Source: Symbiodinium sp. CCMP2592 (lineage: Eukaryota > Sar > Dinophyceae > Suessiales > Symbiodiniaceae). Taken from it: a DNA stretch of 64,000 bases. Under the pieces are notes generated by a model that was given only the letters and a program-made list of their open reading frames with translations, was not told the DNA's origin and made no database searches. Made by a program: the position numbers and the translations under genes. This document shows positions 43,901 through 52,250 of the stretch, piece by piece; position 1 is the stretch's first letter; every line of letters begins with the position of its first letter. Where the stretch lies: positions 372,001 through 436,000 of the forward strand of contig CAJNDT010002057.1 of NCBI GenBank assembly GCA_905221615.1, written 5' to 3'.

Positions 43901-46900
43901 CTTTTCGTCTTGCTCTTGGAGGGTGGGTGTGTACACCTTACTGCAACTTTGCACGGATTATAGGGGGACGCGACGACAAATATTCATGCCCTTGTATTAT
44001 CGGATCTGAAGCTTAAAGCTTCTGACACACATGTTCACTCTAAGTTCGCTGTGTCTTTGCTCACAAGCAGCATCCTTCATTCCAACCTAAGCCGCACCCT
44101 CTTTGGGTTTAAAGGCTAAAGAGCTTCACACTCGCAGCAACTGCTTGCCGATCCCGAGCCACATGAAACCGCGGGGCCTTCAAAGTACAGGACAGGTCTC
44201 TGGGACCCAAGCAAGTACCTACACCAAACCATGACCTTGGGACATGGTATAATCCCCTCTTTGAGTAAGGTAATAAAGTAAGGACATCCCGCCAAATAAG
44301 GTGGTGTTTGGGCTCTTTCTTGGCTCCTGAATCATCCTGAGTGTCGCGCAAAATCTTTGAAGTTGCCTCGGCTGCCACTCCCACGGTCTAGTGTTCAGTG
44401 TTCTGGGTTTGGTGTGCTTCCGGCCTGTTGGCAGTGAATGTCAGAGAGCTCACTAGCTTAACGATATCCGAAAAGACAGGGGGGAAAAAGCACGCAGCGA
44501 TGGGGAAACAATCAAGGCAAACGGTTGAAGGTTATGCAAGACCAAAGCCGAAGCGGAAAAAACAGATACAAACCACTGAACTCCTAAGTAAGTCTACGGG
44601 GTGATTTCTTGCACAAGCCATAGTCGAAATACTCAGCGTAGAAACGCTGCTTGCAACTGGTTTGGTGCCAGGGTATGAGGGTTCAGGGTTCGGCATCTAG
44701 GGGAGTAACTAAAACCGAAGTTACATTATAATATAGGGGCCTGAATAATTAGAATAAGGTTTTGGGGTTTCGGGGTATGTGCAAAAACTCTATTCAGGAA
44801 CCCGAAAGAACCCTATTCTAACTATTAATGCTCCCATATCGGTTGATTGTGGGATGACGGCTTCCACCTGAGAGAGCCGCAGCTGCAAGGCTTTGGGAAG
44901 AGATCTCGGTATGATGGCACGGAAACCCGCAAACCAAAGCTGGTTAGGATTCAAATTCTCTCCTGAACCAAAACCCTATGCCTCTCTGCTGCTCTAAACC
45001 CTCACGCAAGCTTAAAGCGGAACATTTGGGTTTCAGGCAGGTCTGGGGGTTTCTCACTCGGAGTCAAATCCGGAAGGAATATTCTACCTCCCGAAATTCC
45101 CAATCCCAAAGTCAATGCACGCTAAACGCTCGAAAAACAGTCCTTGTTACACCTGTACAGAAGGCCTTGTAGTTCAAACCCTTCTGGAACCCGTATATAT
45201 CTGCTAGAAAGGCCCAATTCCTCGTGCACCGTAAGCTTGTATAAACCCAAAAGTTTAAATTTCAGCCCAGTGGCAATGGGGGTCCAGGGTCGAAAACTTC
45301 AGCGTGGAGAACAAACTGACGCCCAGGATACTGTACCTGCCACGACAGGATTTAGGGCTTGGGGCGGCTAGTCTACGGTTTCCGATAAAAGGGCAGCTGC
45401 CATGAGCTTGACCTGTAAGCTGTCATGTTTAAGGTTTGTTTTGGGGTTACGCGTTGAGGCTGCGTACGTACAAGGCTGAGACGTTGCCACAATGATCTAA
45501 TGTTTGCTTATATGGTCTCTCCAAGAAGCAGTAACAGACTAGACTCTGCTTGTAAATGCCCTTAAATTGAGCCTGCAAGCTATGGGGCAAGGATTTGTAT
45601 ACTGTGTCTTGAGAAATCAATCTGAGCGACCATAAGTAAGCCAGAACCAGCATTGCTGCGGCTGTCCACTTCAGCGTTGTGGGAATTTTGTTTCCGTCTG
45701 TGCGGCTATTGGCGCAGATGTAGAGAAGTCATGGAACGGAGGCTCTCCATTTCACAATTTCCGGTGCTTGCTGGAAAGCCCTAATGACTCCGAAAACCTA
45801 ACCCCATAGTCTGAACCCTATCGACATCCCTAACAAAACCTAAACCCCAAATCCAGGACCTACACCTACACCCCAAAAAAACGAACCCCGCACAGCCCCA
45901 AGGGTCACAAGGTCGATGCTACACCCGAAACCTAACCTTCAAACCCCCAAGGATCACAAGGTCAACCCTACTACCTGGACTCCCAAAGTATATAGCAGAA
46001 CAGCCCTTTATACGTTTTGGATCATGATTTTACTGTTGGGGTTAAGGTACCCTCAATCCCCTAAGGGTCACAAGGTCAAGAGCCCTTGGAAAACCCTATG
46101 CCCTCCTTACAGAATTCCTTAAAGCCCTAAACCCTAAACCCAAAACCCTAAACCCTAAGACCCAAACCCCAAATCCTAAACCCTAAACCGAAGGGTCACA
46201 AGGTCAAGAGCAACAGCAAAATTGCCATAACGTTCACCAACTTCGGGAGCGACCTCAGAGCCCAGAAACAGAACGCATAAAGAGGGTTTAGGGTTTGGCG
46301 CTTAGGGTTGAGGTTGAGGGTTTGGGACAATTTTTTGGGGTTTGGAGGCTTAGGGTTTAGTGGTTTAAAGTTAGCGGTTCTTAAAGGGGCCCAAGATGGG
46401 TTGCTGCAAGGATTGCTAAATTGGGGTTCCCTGAAAGGTTCTTCTTTTAAAGCTTCTACAAGAGTTCTATGATACAGCGGCCATAATATCAGTGAACCCT
46501 GGGGTTTGGGGAATATCACAGTATGACTGCAAGGGCACTAACCGAAAGTTTCAAACTTCTGAGTATACCTCATCTGCATTGAGGAAGGTTCCTTACAAAG
46601 TCGGTGGAAATACAAGCCCAAACAAGAATGAAGAATGTTCCTGACAGAATGGTGAAAGGCCCAAATAACCTGAGGAATTTTAGGTAAATGGTATTGGGCT
46701 CTCGGGGAGCCCATACTTGTTAGCGAGTTGCTGGGCTGTTTTGCTCCAATCCTTTATCCTGAGCGCTTTAGAGAACCGCAGACTGCAAAATCGCTCAATT
46801 CAGAAACATGGCCTAACAGTATATACATCCGGAAACGATACAGAGGATCCCTCTACGTTTCAACGAGTACTGCACTCCTTAACTAAGGGGCTTCGTCTCT

Positions 46901-49900
46901 AGGACCATGCAAGGTTCCTTAACCCTGAATAACCTACCTTTTTAGGGTTCCTTATTATGATTTCCTTACATAGGTCCTAAAAAAGGTAGGTCCTTCAGGG
47001 TTAAGGTTTTGCTTCGACTTCCCAGAGGGTCCAAGTACCCAAATAATAGGGTTCTAGTTCAAAAAATCGTTACTTGGAATGGTCTTTGGACCTTGAAACC
47101 CTAGTAATATCATGGGTTTACTAATTAGAATAGGGTTTGGGGCCCATGATCCTATAATCATAAGATAGAGCCCCCAAAACTAGTATTGGTAACTATTTAG
47201 GCCCCTTTACTACTTGGGTACTTGGACCCAGTGCTTAGAAGCAGACTGAAGGCTGTTGGCGAAACTGACAACATACTGTTTGAGGATTTTGGGTGTTGTG
47301 TGCAGGGTCTGGCATTTGTTTAGGGGGTTAGGAAGTCTTGGTTCTCCAACACTTGCATCTGTCTCACATCACATTGTCAGGTGCACCTTGGAACCATCCA
47401 AGGATCATCTTCCGGGTCCCACACGCGGCCAAAGCGGCAAAAATCTTTTTGACACCCTTGAGGTAATTCAGCCTGGAGCAACTCTTGCATCAACGGTCTA
47501 GGGCGTGGTAGGCTTCAATGAGGCGGATGCTGGAAAGAGGCAAAATGCTGAAGTGCAGACGTACGGTGAAAGAGACTCCCGGACGGGGTAGCTAATCGAG
47601 AAGACACATCTACCGGAAGACTATTGCAGTTCTTTTGCTGCTCCTAGACTGATAGAGCTACGATAGGGACCTCACAAATAGAAAGGGCTCAGGTGTGTGT
47701 TGACATGCATATGGGGGCTTCATGGCTTCATGTGCTCACAAAGGGGCTTTCATCATCGAAGTGGAAAGTGCGTCCGAGTCGAAGACAGGCAGGGTTTAGG
47801 TAGGGATTTGCGGTGAAAGCGAGGCTCTTCACTTGGCCCTTACACGCAGGTCTCCGATAATCCCTTCATGCGGACGCCCTTGACGAACCTTAGGCTGATT
47901 TTACGGTTTGTTGTTGCAGGATTAGAGCTTTGGTCGTTCTTCAGACTTTAGGGTTTTATAGCTTCGGGCTTTAGATATCATTCATCTCGAAGGGTTGCTG
48001 GAATCTCCGAACTCTGCCCAGAGAGCCCAATACCCTTAATTAAGGAATATGGCTTAAATTATATAGGGCTTCAAATTATGATTTAAGATATATTCCTTAA
48101 TTAAGGGGTATTGGGCTGCTCTCTGGGTGGTGGTGGAAGCTGAGTTGCCCGGCAATCGAAACAACCTGGCGACTCGGAAAACCGAGGTGACGCCCGTGAT
48201 GTTTGTCGTCGTGGTTTGCCTCGGTCACAGGATCCTATATACCGCTCTAGGGGGATAATATAGGGGCTTTAATAATTAATTAGAATCGAATAGGGTTTGG
48301 AGGCCCATTATACTATACATAAGGAGACCCCCCCTCAAAAAAAACATTAGTACGTATTAAGGCCCCGATATGACTGACACAAACCCATGTCAATAAATCC
48401 TAAAACACCTTAAGGTAAAAGCCAGAAAGTTGGAATATGATTATCCTAACCCTTGTATGGTAAATTAGAGGGTATCCTACCAAGAAACCATATTCCAACT
48501 TTCTGGAGTTCCCTTTATGGCTAATGGCCCCTAGGGCCGGTCCAGGTACAGAGCCTGGGGTTCTGGGGCTCGAGGGAGGTACGGTTGATGATCTACATCC
48601 TAGGTCTAGGGTTCCTTTAAATTCAGCTGTAAGGGTACCTTTTATGCTTTAGGGGATCTATAGGGTTTTAGGCTTTAGGGCTTTGGGGTATAGGTTGATG
48701 ACATAAACCGTGCATTACCTTAGTGGCCCTAAACTATGGGGAATTCTGTTGTGTTCCTTACTAGGGGTAATGCAGGGCTCATTTCATCAACCTTAGTTTT
48801 CGGTTTAGGGCTTGGGGTCTTGGGCTCAGGGCTTACGCCGCCTAGGTTTGGCTACTTGGGTCGCATTTTGTCAATGGCTCTTCTTTCTCGAAATTTAGGA
48901 CTTATTTCTGACCCATGTCGCACGACATTGTGTGCTTCTCATTCTAGACTTAAGCGCGCTGGAATAGTGTAAGCCACAAATCCTCAAGCTTTCGCACCAG
49001 TAAAGTCAAATCTATGCAACTCACGGTCAAGATGCAATGCCGAAAGTCCGAAACCTTAAGACACACTACCATCTCTACGCTTCAAGCCCAAGCCTAGAAC
49101 CCAGAAAACCGATCATCAAGAGAGTTTTTAAGTACCGTAGAGTGTTCGGATCTCAGGGCTTTGAGCTTACGGTTCACAGCGTAGAATTTCAGGCTGAACA
49201 GTTAGAACTTCGGGTTTAGGGTTTGGAGCTCAGGGTGAGAAAGGAAAGGGTGCAACCTTGGAAGCCCGCAGATCCCGAAACCCTATACCCCAAAAAAACC
49301 CGCGGTGTATCGGGCGTATATACAGTCGCCAATCTAGCTCGTTTCTTGCTCTTTTCGCCAGTGTCCTCACTAGGATCCGAAACGTAAACCAAAAACCAAA
49401 AGCTAGGCAAACATGGAAACAATAGGTGCGTGGGCCCGAAAAGTATGTAAACTAATAGCCTTTTATAGGTATTGGGCAAATATTTTACCTACTTTGGGGG
49501 GGATTTAGGTGAAACTATAGCATAGCCCTAGCACATCCCAGGGCCTGGGGCGAACTTGAAGTTGAAAGGACCAGAGCTCGTGTGGCTTATGGTCTTTACT
49601 CCTCGTCCTCTTAGACTCTACACGCCAAAACCTTGAACCCTAAACACCCTGCCCTGAACCCTAAACTCTAAAGCCCTTTACAAACCCTAAACTCTAAAAA
49701 CCCTTGAACCCTGGACCCTGAACCCTAAAACCTTGAACCCTAAGCCCTAAATCATTGAACTCTAAACCCTAAAGCCCTTTATAAACCCTCATGCCCTTTA
49801 TAAACCCTGTACCCCAGCTCTGGCCAAGCATGCAGTCACCAAAACTCCAACTCAGCTCAGGGCTCAAGAACAATCCCCAGCCTCAGCGCAAGTGGGACTG

Positions 49901-51159
49901 GGGAGGAGAGTTTTGAGGCCTGTCGGTTGAAGGGCGCATGTCACGTGAGGAGTTCAGGTTCTCTGCAAAGTTTTGGGTTATCCAGGGGAGATCTGTTTTA
50001 AGGACGTTCTTAAACAGCTTCTCGGGGTAAAGAAAACTGGCAAGACTATGCGCACAGTGAGGCCTGCGAGCTGGCACCATCCCACCTTCCAAACCACAAC
50101 CAAGACCCGAACCATATGCCCTGAACCCTCTAAACCTAGACCCTACACACATCCGAACCAAACTCCAGAGACCTTAGGGCTTAGGGTTTACTAACCCCCC
50201 CCTCCCCACCCATTTGTCCCATGGCACTTCTGTGAAAGAGTACTTTGGGGTGCTGGGCGTTGGGGCCTTCGGGGAGCAAGGAATTCGAGGCTTTTGGCAG
50301 CTGTTGCCCTGGTTTCCTTCAAGTCCGATACCACTCACTCATACTGGGGCCCCAAAATGGCACATAAGCAAAAATTAGGATTGGGATATCCCATATAAGC
50401 CCTCTTGTAATGAAGCCCAATAAGGTAGGGGGATATCCCTATGAAATGCTTATGCTTATGTGCTTTTTGGGTCCCTAACATACTCATACCAGTAGCCTGA
50501 AGGAATCTAGGCTTGCGGTGCAGGGTCCTGTAGCCTGGCAGGACTTACCTTTTGAGAGCATATCGACGGAAACAGAATCCCAAACGTGTAGTTTCTTCAG
50601 GGTTCAGATACTGCATATCTCTAAGCCCAGCACCTTTCTCTGGATTAGCCAATTGAAACTAACTGTGAGAACCTACGAAATCCTCGTGGCCAATTGAAAC
50701 TAAACCCACGAAATCTTCGTGGCTCGAAAGAACATGAAACCTGCCCCCCCAGAGCTGTTCTGAAACCCTAACCAAACATGTACGAAGCCTGAGCAAAAGA
50801 TAGTTCGAGCTCATGCACGACAGACCCAATTCTGCTGCCAGAGTGCAGTGAGACAACCACGCAAAAGAAGTCGAACTTGTTCCATCGGTCCTGTGCCGCT
50901 GAACCAAAGAAGTGCATGCAGGGATGATCGTGGGCTGCAGTGCTAAATCGGGTTTGGCGTTCAGGCTTTAGGGCTTAGGGACTAAGGGCTGAGAACTGTA
51001 AGGATCCGGTGCGAGGACTCCGCTGAAGAAGTGCTGAAAACGAAACAGCGAATCTAAACCAACAAGCCCCATGCCAGCACCGCACATTCTTGAGGCGTGT
51101 GTGGGTTCCATTCGGTTAGCATGACCAGACCCCGTGCTTCCAAGTCGAATGCAGTCAAC
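37832..51159 (-). CDS. Voltage-gated cation channel gene (S2-S6 reconstructed)
   Basis: Minus-strand exons give a voltage-gated Na/Ca-type channel domain. S2/S3: AVLAWGLL joined to DRWNKFDFFCVVVS. S4: FRVARFVKGVR, with basic residues every third position. S4-S5 and S5: SLPKLVNVMAILLLL. Pore: AFITLFRGSTGE joined to AWNQIMHD. S6: FVSIMVMNLVIAVILESYE. These channels open on depolarisation and pass Na+ or Ca2+ across a membrane. T-G-E-A-W is a classic filter segment with Glu as the selectivity residue. Exon order matches protein order and phases agree for 51159-50890-48219-47888-46253 and for 43556-42736. The end of S5/turret, the pore-S6 linker, S1 and any other domains were not located, so it is unknown whether this is a single-domain or four-domain channel. 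Confidence 0.82.
37962..38061. repeat. MITE-like palindrome, family G
   Basis: Arms CCCAAAGGGTCCTATGTACA and TACTTTGGACCCTTTGGGA. The centre has GGAATACTTCCCCAAATCAT and ACCCTACATTCTACTATA. It lies 47 bp upstream (minus sense) of the S6 exon. Confidence 0.85.
38664..38985. repeat. Compound palindromes: H next to B inserted in G
   Basis: Family H (38664-38784) is followed by a family G element whose left arm (GGGTCCTACC) is separated from the rest (GTACTGCTATGGGGGATACT) by a complete family B element at 38791-38892. The order shows B entered G. Confidence 0.75.
39422..39524. repeat. MITE-like palindrome, family D
   Basis: Arms GGCCCACGTACCCAGATAGTATA and TATACTATATAGGTACATGGACCC with ACTTTGGCCCC / GGCCAAAG inside. 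Confidence 0.8.
40716..40820 (+). CDS. Candidate plus-strand exon, unknown
   Basis: Starts at ATG and ends AAG before GTTCCT. It encodes MDEFENLFIGRKAYPEPREP then KPYFCGRPTFGKHHK (35 codons). Natural composition, but it lies inside the presumed intron of the minus-strand channel. It could be a nested gene. Further plus islands follow at about 40952-41045 (Cys-rich, CEVGRLCTECQQLC), 41209-41305 and 42150-42228. Confidence 0.38.
41516..41640. repeat. MITE-like palindrome, family A
   Basis: Arms TACTTGGAGGATCATGGGAC and CCCATGACCCTTTAAGTA; family-typical TTATAAGT centre. Confidence 0.85.
41741..41826. repeat. MITE-like palindrome, family B
   Basis: Arms CAGTGTCCATTGTAGTTCCT and AGGAACCACAATAGAAACTG around TTATAGGATCC. 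Confidence 0.8.
42240..42309. repeat. Shortened family A palindrome
   Basis: TACTTGGAGGTTACC joined closely to GTTACTAAGTCCCATG..TTTAAGTA. About 70 bp instead of about 125, so most of the centre is deleted. Confidence 0.7.
42388..42530 (+). CDS. Candidate plus-strand exon, unknown
   Basis: The frame reads MGMRCGSTGGTVATEDSSAL then MQTIADGSEMHATYEHQYFP and stop. A second plus frame is also open over this stretch. Overlap of two plausible frames keeps confidence low. Confidence 0.3.
42695..42736 (-). CDS. Channel exon, selectivity filter and after
   Basis: 42-nt micro-exon, acceptor GTGAAG, donor GTGTAG, phase 0 to 0. It encodes AWNQIMHDIAAASG. Joined to the exon ending at 43556 it completes T-G-E-A-W-N-Q-I-M, the signature of Na/Ca channel pores. 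Reading upstream of the acceptor would give S-V-K-A-W, which is rejected because the spliced form is far closer to the family. Confidence 0.8.
43012..43140. CDS. Ambiguous coding-like island
   Basis: Plus strand: CYDVLLWPYGFCMRHTTYVL then FMTLHTGFAQESSDPMPLRA-stop. Minus strand: GSEDSCAKPVCNVMKSTYVV then WRMQKPYGHNN. Both are open with G/C-rich third positions. The minus reading would sit between the channel pore exons, where nothing is needed, so neither is assigned. Confidence 0.25.
43354..43542 (+). CDS. Candidate plus-strand terminal exon, unknown membrane segment
   Basis: After TTTAG the frame stays open 62 codons to TGA at 43540-43542. Landmarks: APRCAMNMEAKECRIKGN and RTLLDLLLIAWYRYCAWYQY. 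It ends 13 bp from the minus-strand pore exon, so if real the two genes nearly overlap. No family is recognised. Confidence 0.38.
   Translation, partial: AAPRCAMNMEAKECRIKGNSGRTLLDLLLIAWYRYCAWYQYMQVTYCSTSCMLLGHWLGAIF
43556..43591 (-). CDS. Channel exon, pore helix
   Basis: 36 nt if the acceptor is GTGCAG, 42 nt if it is CTCAG. The donor is GC (GAG|GCGTGC), phase 0. It encodes AFITLFRGSTGE. It matches the pore-helix consensus A-F-x-T-L-F-R-x-x-T-G-E of Na/Ca channels. The intron cuts between Glu and Ala of the filter. Confidence 0.82.
44290..44384 (-). CDS. Candidate minus-strand exon, unknown
   Basis: Reads GVAAEATSKILRDTQDDSGA then KKEPKHHLIWRD, after which the frame runs into a palindrome (about 44215-44285). 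Polar; could be turret or other sequence of the channel, or separate. Confidence 0.4.
44398..44604 (+). CDS. Candidate plus-strand frame, unknown
   Basis: 68-codon frame with VNVRELTSLTISEKTGGKKH and YARPKPKRKKQIQTTELL, highly basic toward the end. Lies inside the presumed channel intron. The start (TTC/ATG) is uncertain. Confidence 0.3.
   Translation: MFWVWCASGLLAVNVRELTSLTISEKTGGKKHAAMGKQSRQTVEGYARPKPKRKKQIQTTELLSKSTG
44731..44838. repeat. MITE-like palindrome, family C
   Basis: Arms AGGGGCCTGAATAATTAGAATA..GTTTTGGGG and CCCTATTCTAACTATTAATG, inverted. Other copies at 33424, 38446, 47113, 48259 and 52147. Confidence 0.75.
45447..45735 (-). CDS. Probable minus-strand exon, unknown, one membrane segment
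   Basis: Open for 96 codons with no initiator at the edge. Landmarks: LLYICANSRTDGNKIPTTLK, WTAAAMLVLAYLWSLRLISQ and HCGNVSALYV. The composition is natural and the other frames are closed. It lies between the S5 and pore exons of the channel on the same strand, so it may include the S5-pore turret, but the typical end of S5 was not recognised. Confidence 0.48.
46200..46253 (-). CDS. Channel exon, S4-S5 linker end and S5
   Basis: 54 nt after CTGAG, before GTGACC, phase 2 to 2. It encodes SLPKLVNVMAILLLLLT. S-L-P-x-L-x-N-V followed by a leucine run is the S4-S5/S5 start of voltage-gated Na/Ca channels. Confidence 0.82.
46916..47010. repeat. MITE-like palindrome
   Basis: Arms AACCCTGAATAACCTACCTTTTT and AAAAAGGTAGGTCCTTCAGGGTT around TCCTTATTATGATTTCCTTA. 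Intronic in the channel gene. Confidence 0.8.
47026..47230. repeat. Nested palindromes: family C inside family D
   Basis: Outer arms AGAGGGTCCAAGTACCC and CTTGGGTACTTGGACCC (family D). Inside at about 47113-47210 is a complete family C element (ACTAATTAGAATAGGGTTTG to TATTTAGGCCCC). Shows C younger than D here. Confidence 0.75.
47338..47462 (+). CDS. Candidate plus-strand exon, unknown
   Basis: The frame reads GSPTLASVSHHIVRCTLEPS, then KDHLPGPTRGQSGKNLFDTL, ending GAG before GTAATT. Inside a channel intron and antisense to it. No family known. Confidence 0.33.
47844..47888 (-). CDS. Channel exon, end of S4 and S4-S5 linker
   Basis: 45 nt after CCTAAG, before a strong GTAAGG donor, phase 2 to 2. 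It encodes FVKGVRMKGLSETC. Joined to the S4 exon it continues R-x-x-R-x-x-K-x-x-R. Confidence 0.82.
48015..48128. repeat. MITE-like palindrome with long arms
   Basis: Arms CCCAGAGAGCCCAATACCC then TTAATTAAGGAATAT, and the inverse ATATTCCTTAATTAAGGGGT then ATTGGGCTGCTCTCTGGG. Highly symmetric, intronic, ends about 38 bp from the S4 exon. Confidence 0.85.
48166..48219 (-). CDS. Channel exon, S4 voltage sensor
   Basis: 54 nt after CCGAG, before GTTGTT, phase 2 to 2. It encodes QTTTTNITGVTSVFRVA and the start of Arg. Spliced to the next exon it gives FRVARFVKGVR, basic residues every third position, the defining feature of a voltage sensor. The opposite strand is also open here but matches nothing. 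Confidence 0.82.
48259..48516. repeat. Family C and family F palindromes in tandem
   Basis: Family C at 48259-48370 (TAATTAGAATCGAATAGGGT / AAGGCCCCGATA) and family F at 48412-48516 (arms GCCAGAAAGTTGGAATATGA and CATATTCCAACTTTCTGG). Confidence 0.75.
48693..48791. repeat. MITE-like palindrome, family E
   Basis: Arms GTTGATGACATAAACCGTGC and GCAGGGCTCATTTCATCAAC; more diverged than the copy at 37024. Confidence 0.75.
48800..50825. other. Channel intron between S3 and S4 exons
   Basis: Unique DNA, CCCTAAA-rich stretch (49620-49810) and a palindrome at about 50350-50475 (arms GGGGCCCCAAAATGGCACAT and ATGTGCTTTTTGGGTCCC). A coding-like island at about 49900-50100 is open on both strands (minus LYPEKLFKNVLKTDLPWI; plus EICFKDVLKQLLGVKKTG) and was not assigned. 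Confidence 0.4.
50826..50890 (-). CDS. Channel exon, S3 helix
   Basis: 65 nt after GGCACAG, before GTCTGT, phase 0 to 2. It encodes DRWNKFDFFCVVVSLHSGSR and one Ile. W-N-x-F-D-F-x-V-V is the S3 signature of voltage-gated cation channels. Confidence 0.82.
51060..51159 (-). CDS. Channel exon, S2 region
   Basis: 100 nt after GGCTCAG, before GTTTAG, phase 2 to 0. It encodes LTAFDLEARGLVMLTEW and, after an unusually long polar insert, AVLAWGLL. The phase matches the S3 exon. F-D-L-E-A is like the F-x-x-E of S2. Assignment to S2 is inference. Confidence 0.6.
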
Positions 51160-51249
51160 CTGAGCCGAAGCCGCCCCTATAGCTGATGACGTTTTGCATA
51201 GTTAGGAACACATCAAGCGACAACCTGTCTTGAAGTAGGTAGTAAGCTT

Positions 51250-51395
51250 AGTAGATTAAATCGCCAAATCAAAACGCAGCGATTTGAAATCGCAAGTCCA
51301 AATCGCTTCTTATTCGCTCTTTATCAATGGTTGGAAACGCCAAACGCGCGATTTGGGTTTTCAGTGCCAAATCGCTGCTTATGCTGCTTTGGACG
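51250..51395. repeat. AAATCGC / GCGATTT repeat cluster (left)
   Basis: Multiple direct and inverted copies of AAATCGC and GCGATTT, including AAAACGCAGCGATTT. A matching cluster lies at 62328-62380. Possible subterminal repeats of a larger mobile block. Confidence 0.6.
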
Positions 51396-51403
51396 AGACA
51401 TCG

Positions 51404-51462
51404 GTTCGATGATTTTTGCAAGAATGGGTTCGATGATTTTTGCAAGCTTTGGAAAACTCATT
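51404..51462. repeat. Short hairpin element plus direct duplication
   Basis: GGTTCGATGATTTTTGCAAG occurs twice in tandem. The second copy continues CTTTGG and ends AAAACTCATT, a degenerate member of the AATGATTTTT hairpin family. Confidence 0.7.
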
Positions 51463-51599
51463 CAGCCTGGCTGCGCCCTACGAAGTTGCCACTGTTTGAG
51501 AAGTTCAAGTTCAGGGCGGTTTTGGAAAGACTTTAAACAGCTGGTGGGCTTGCTCTACTCAACGAGACTTTTAGGGTTGACATGCTACAGCACTCGGCA

Positions 51600-51862
51600 C
51601 GAGAGCATGTGGTCTCGTCGTCAAATCGTCGTCGGGGGTTTGGGTCCTGCCCCCTTTTAACAAGTCGTCGTCCGGGGTTTGGGTCCTGCCCCTTGGAAGG
51701 ATTTGGGTCCTGTCCTTCCCAACTGAGGTCTCTTCGTCGCCATTGGGGTCGGGTCCTGCCCCGCAGAGGATGAGGGTCCTGTCCTCTTTTGGCGTCGTCG
51801 TCAAGGGGTTTGGGTCCTGCCCCTTTTGGAGGATTTGGGTCCTGTCCTCCTGCACAGAACCC
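51600..51862 (-). repeat. Minisatellite with TTGGGTCCTG core
   Basis: About seven units of GGGTTTGGGTCCTGCCCC or GGATTTGGGTCCTGTCCT, several with self-complementary ends and separated by GTCGTCGTC. Read on the minus strand it gives GQDPNP repeats in a long open frame (to 52039). That frame starts in a hairpin element and is not supported as a gene. Confidence 0.75.
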
Positions 51863-51912
51863 TAAGACATCGAAGACATAGAAGTCGTCGTAGACCTGCC
51901 CGGTTGGGCGTA
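51863..51912 (-). pseudogene. Second copy of the VYDDFYVFD exon
   Basis: CGGGCAG then VYDDFYVFDVLGFC. Nearly identical at the DNA level, including the acceptor, to the proposed last exon of the histone-like gene at 53661-53702. It runs into the GQDPNP minisatellite. Likely a duplicated gene end. Confidence 0.45.
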
Positions 51913-52019
51913 TTGCCCCAAAGCCCTTCCTTTGAAACAAGACCAAATGATTTTTGCAAGCCTTCCAAAAATCATTACAATTATTGCGGGGTTGGCCAAA
52001 CGCATTCAGACTCCAGCTC

Positions 52020-52140
52020 TGTGAAACCCGAACCCCCAACCCTAAACCGCCAAACCCTAAACCCCTAAACCCCTAAACCCCAAACCCTGAACCCCTAAAC
52101 CCCTAAGACCCTAAACCCCTGAACCCTAAACCCTAAACCG
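52020..52140 (-). repeat. CCCTAAACCCCTAAA tract
   Basis: The last substantial telomere-like tract before the 52-62 kb block, which almost lacks this motif. Confidence 0.8.
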
Positions 52141-52146
52141 CCGAAT

Positions 52147-52250
52147 GTAGGGGCCTTAATATTTCGAACAGGGTTTTGGGGTTCCTTATTATGGTTACAG
52201 TTATAATATAATGTACCCCAAACCCTATTCTAAATATTAAGGCCCCTATA
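52147..52250. repeat. MITE-like palindrome, family C
   Basis: Arms TAGGGGCCTTAATATTTCGA and TAAATATTAAGGCCCCTATA with GGGTTTTGGGGT / ACCCCAAACCC inside. Confidence 0.85.

Noticed and set aside
48121..48245. Plus-strand frame VVVEAELPGNRNNLATRK
   Set aside because: It is the antisense of the S4 exon, which is supported by splice phase and the voltage-sensor pattern.
51533..52039. 168-codon frame with GQDPNP repeats as a gene
   Set aside because: It begins within a hairpin element and is mostly minisatellite; kept only as a repeat and a possible duplicated exon.
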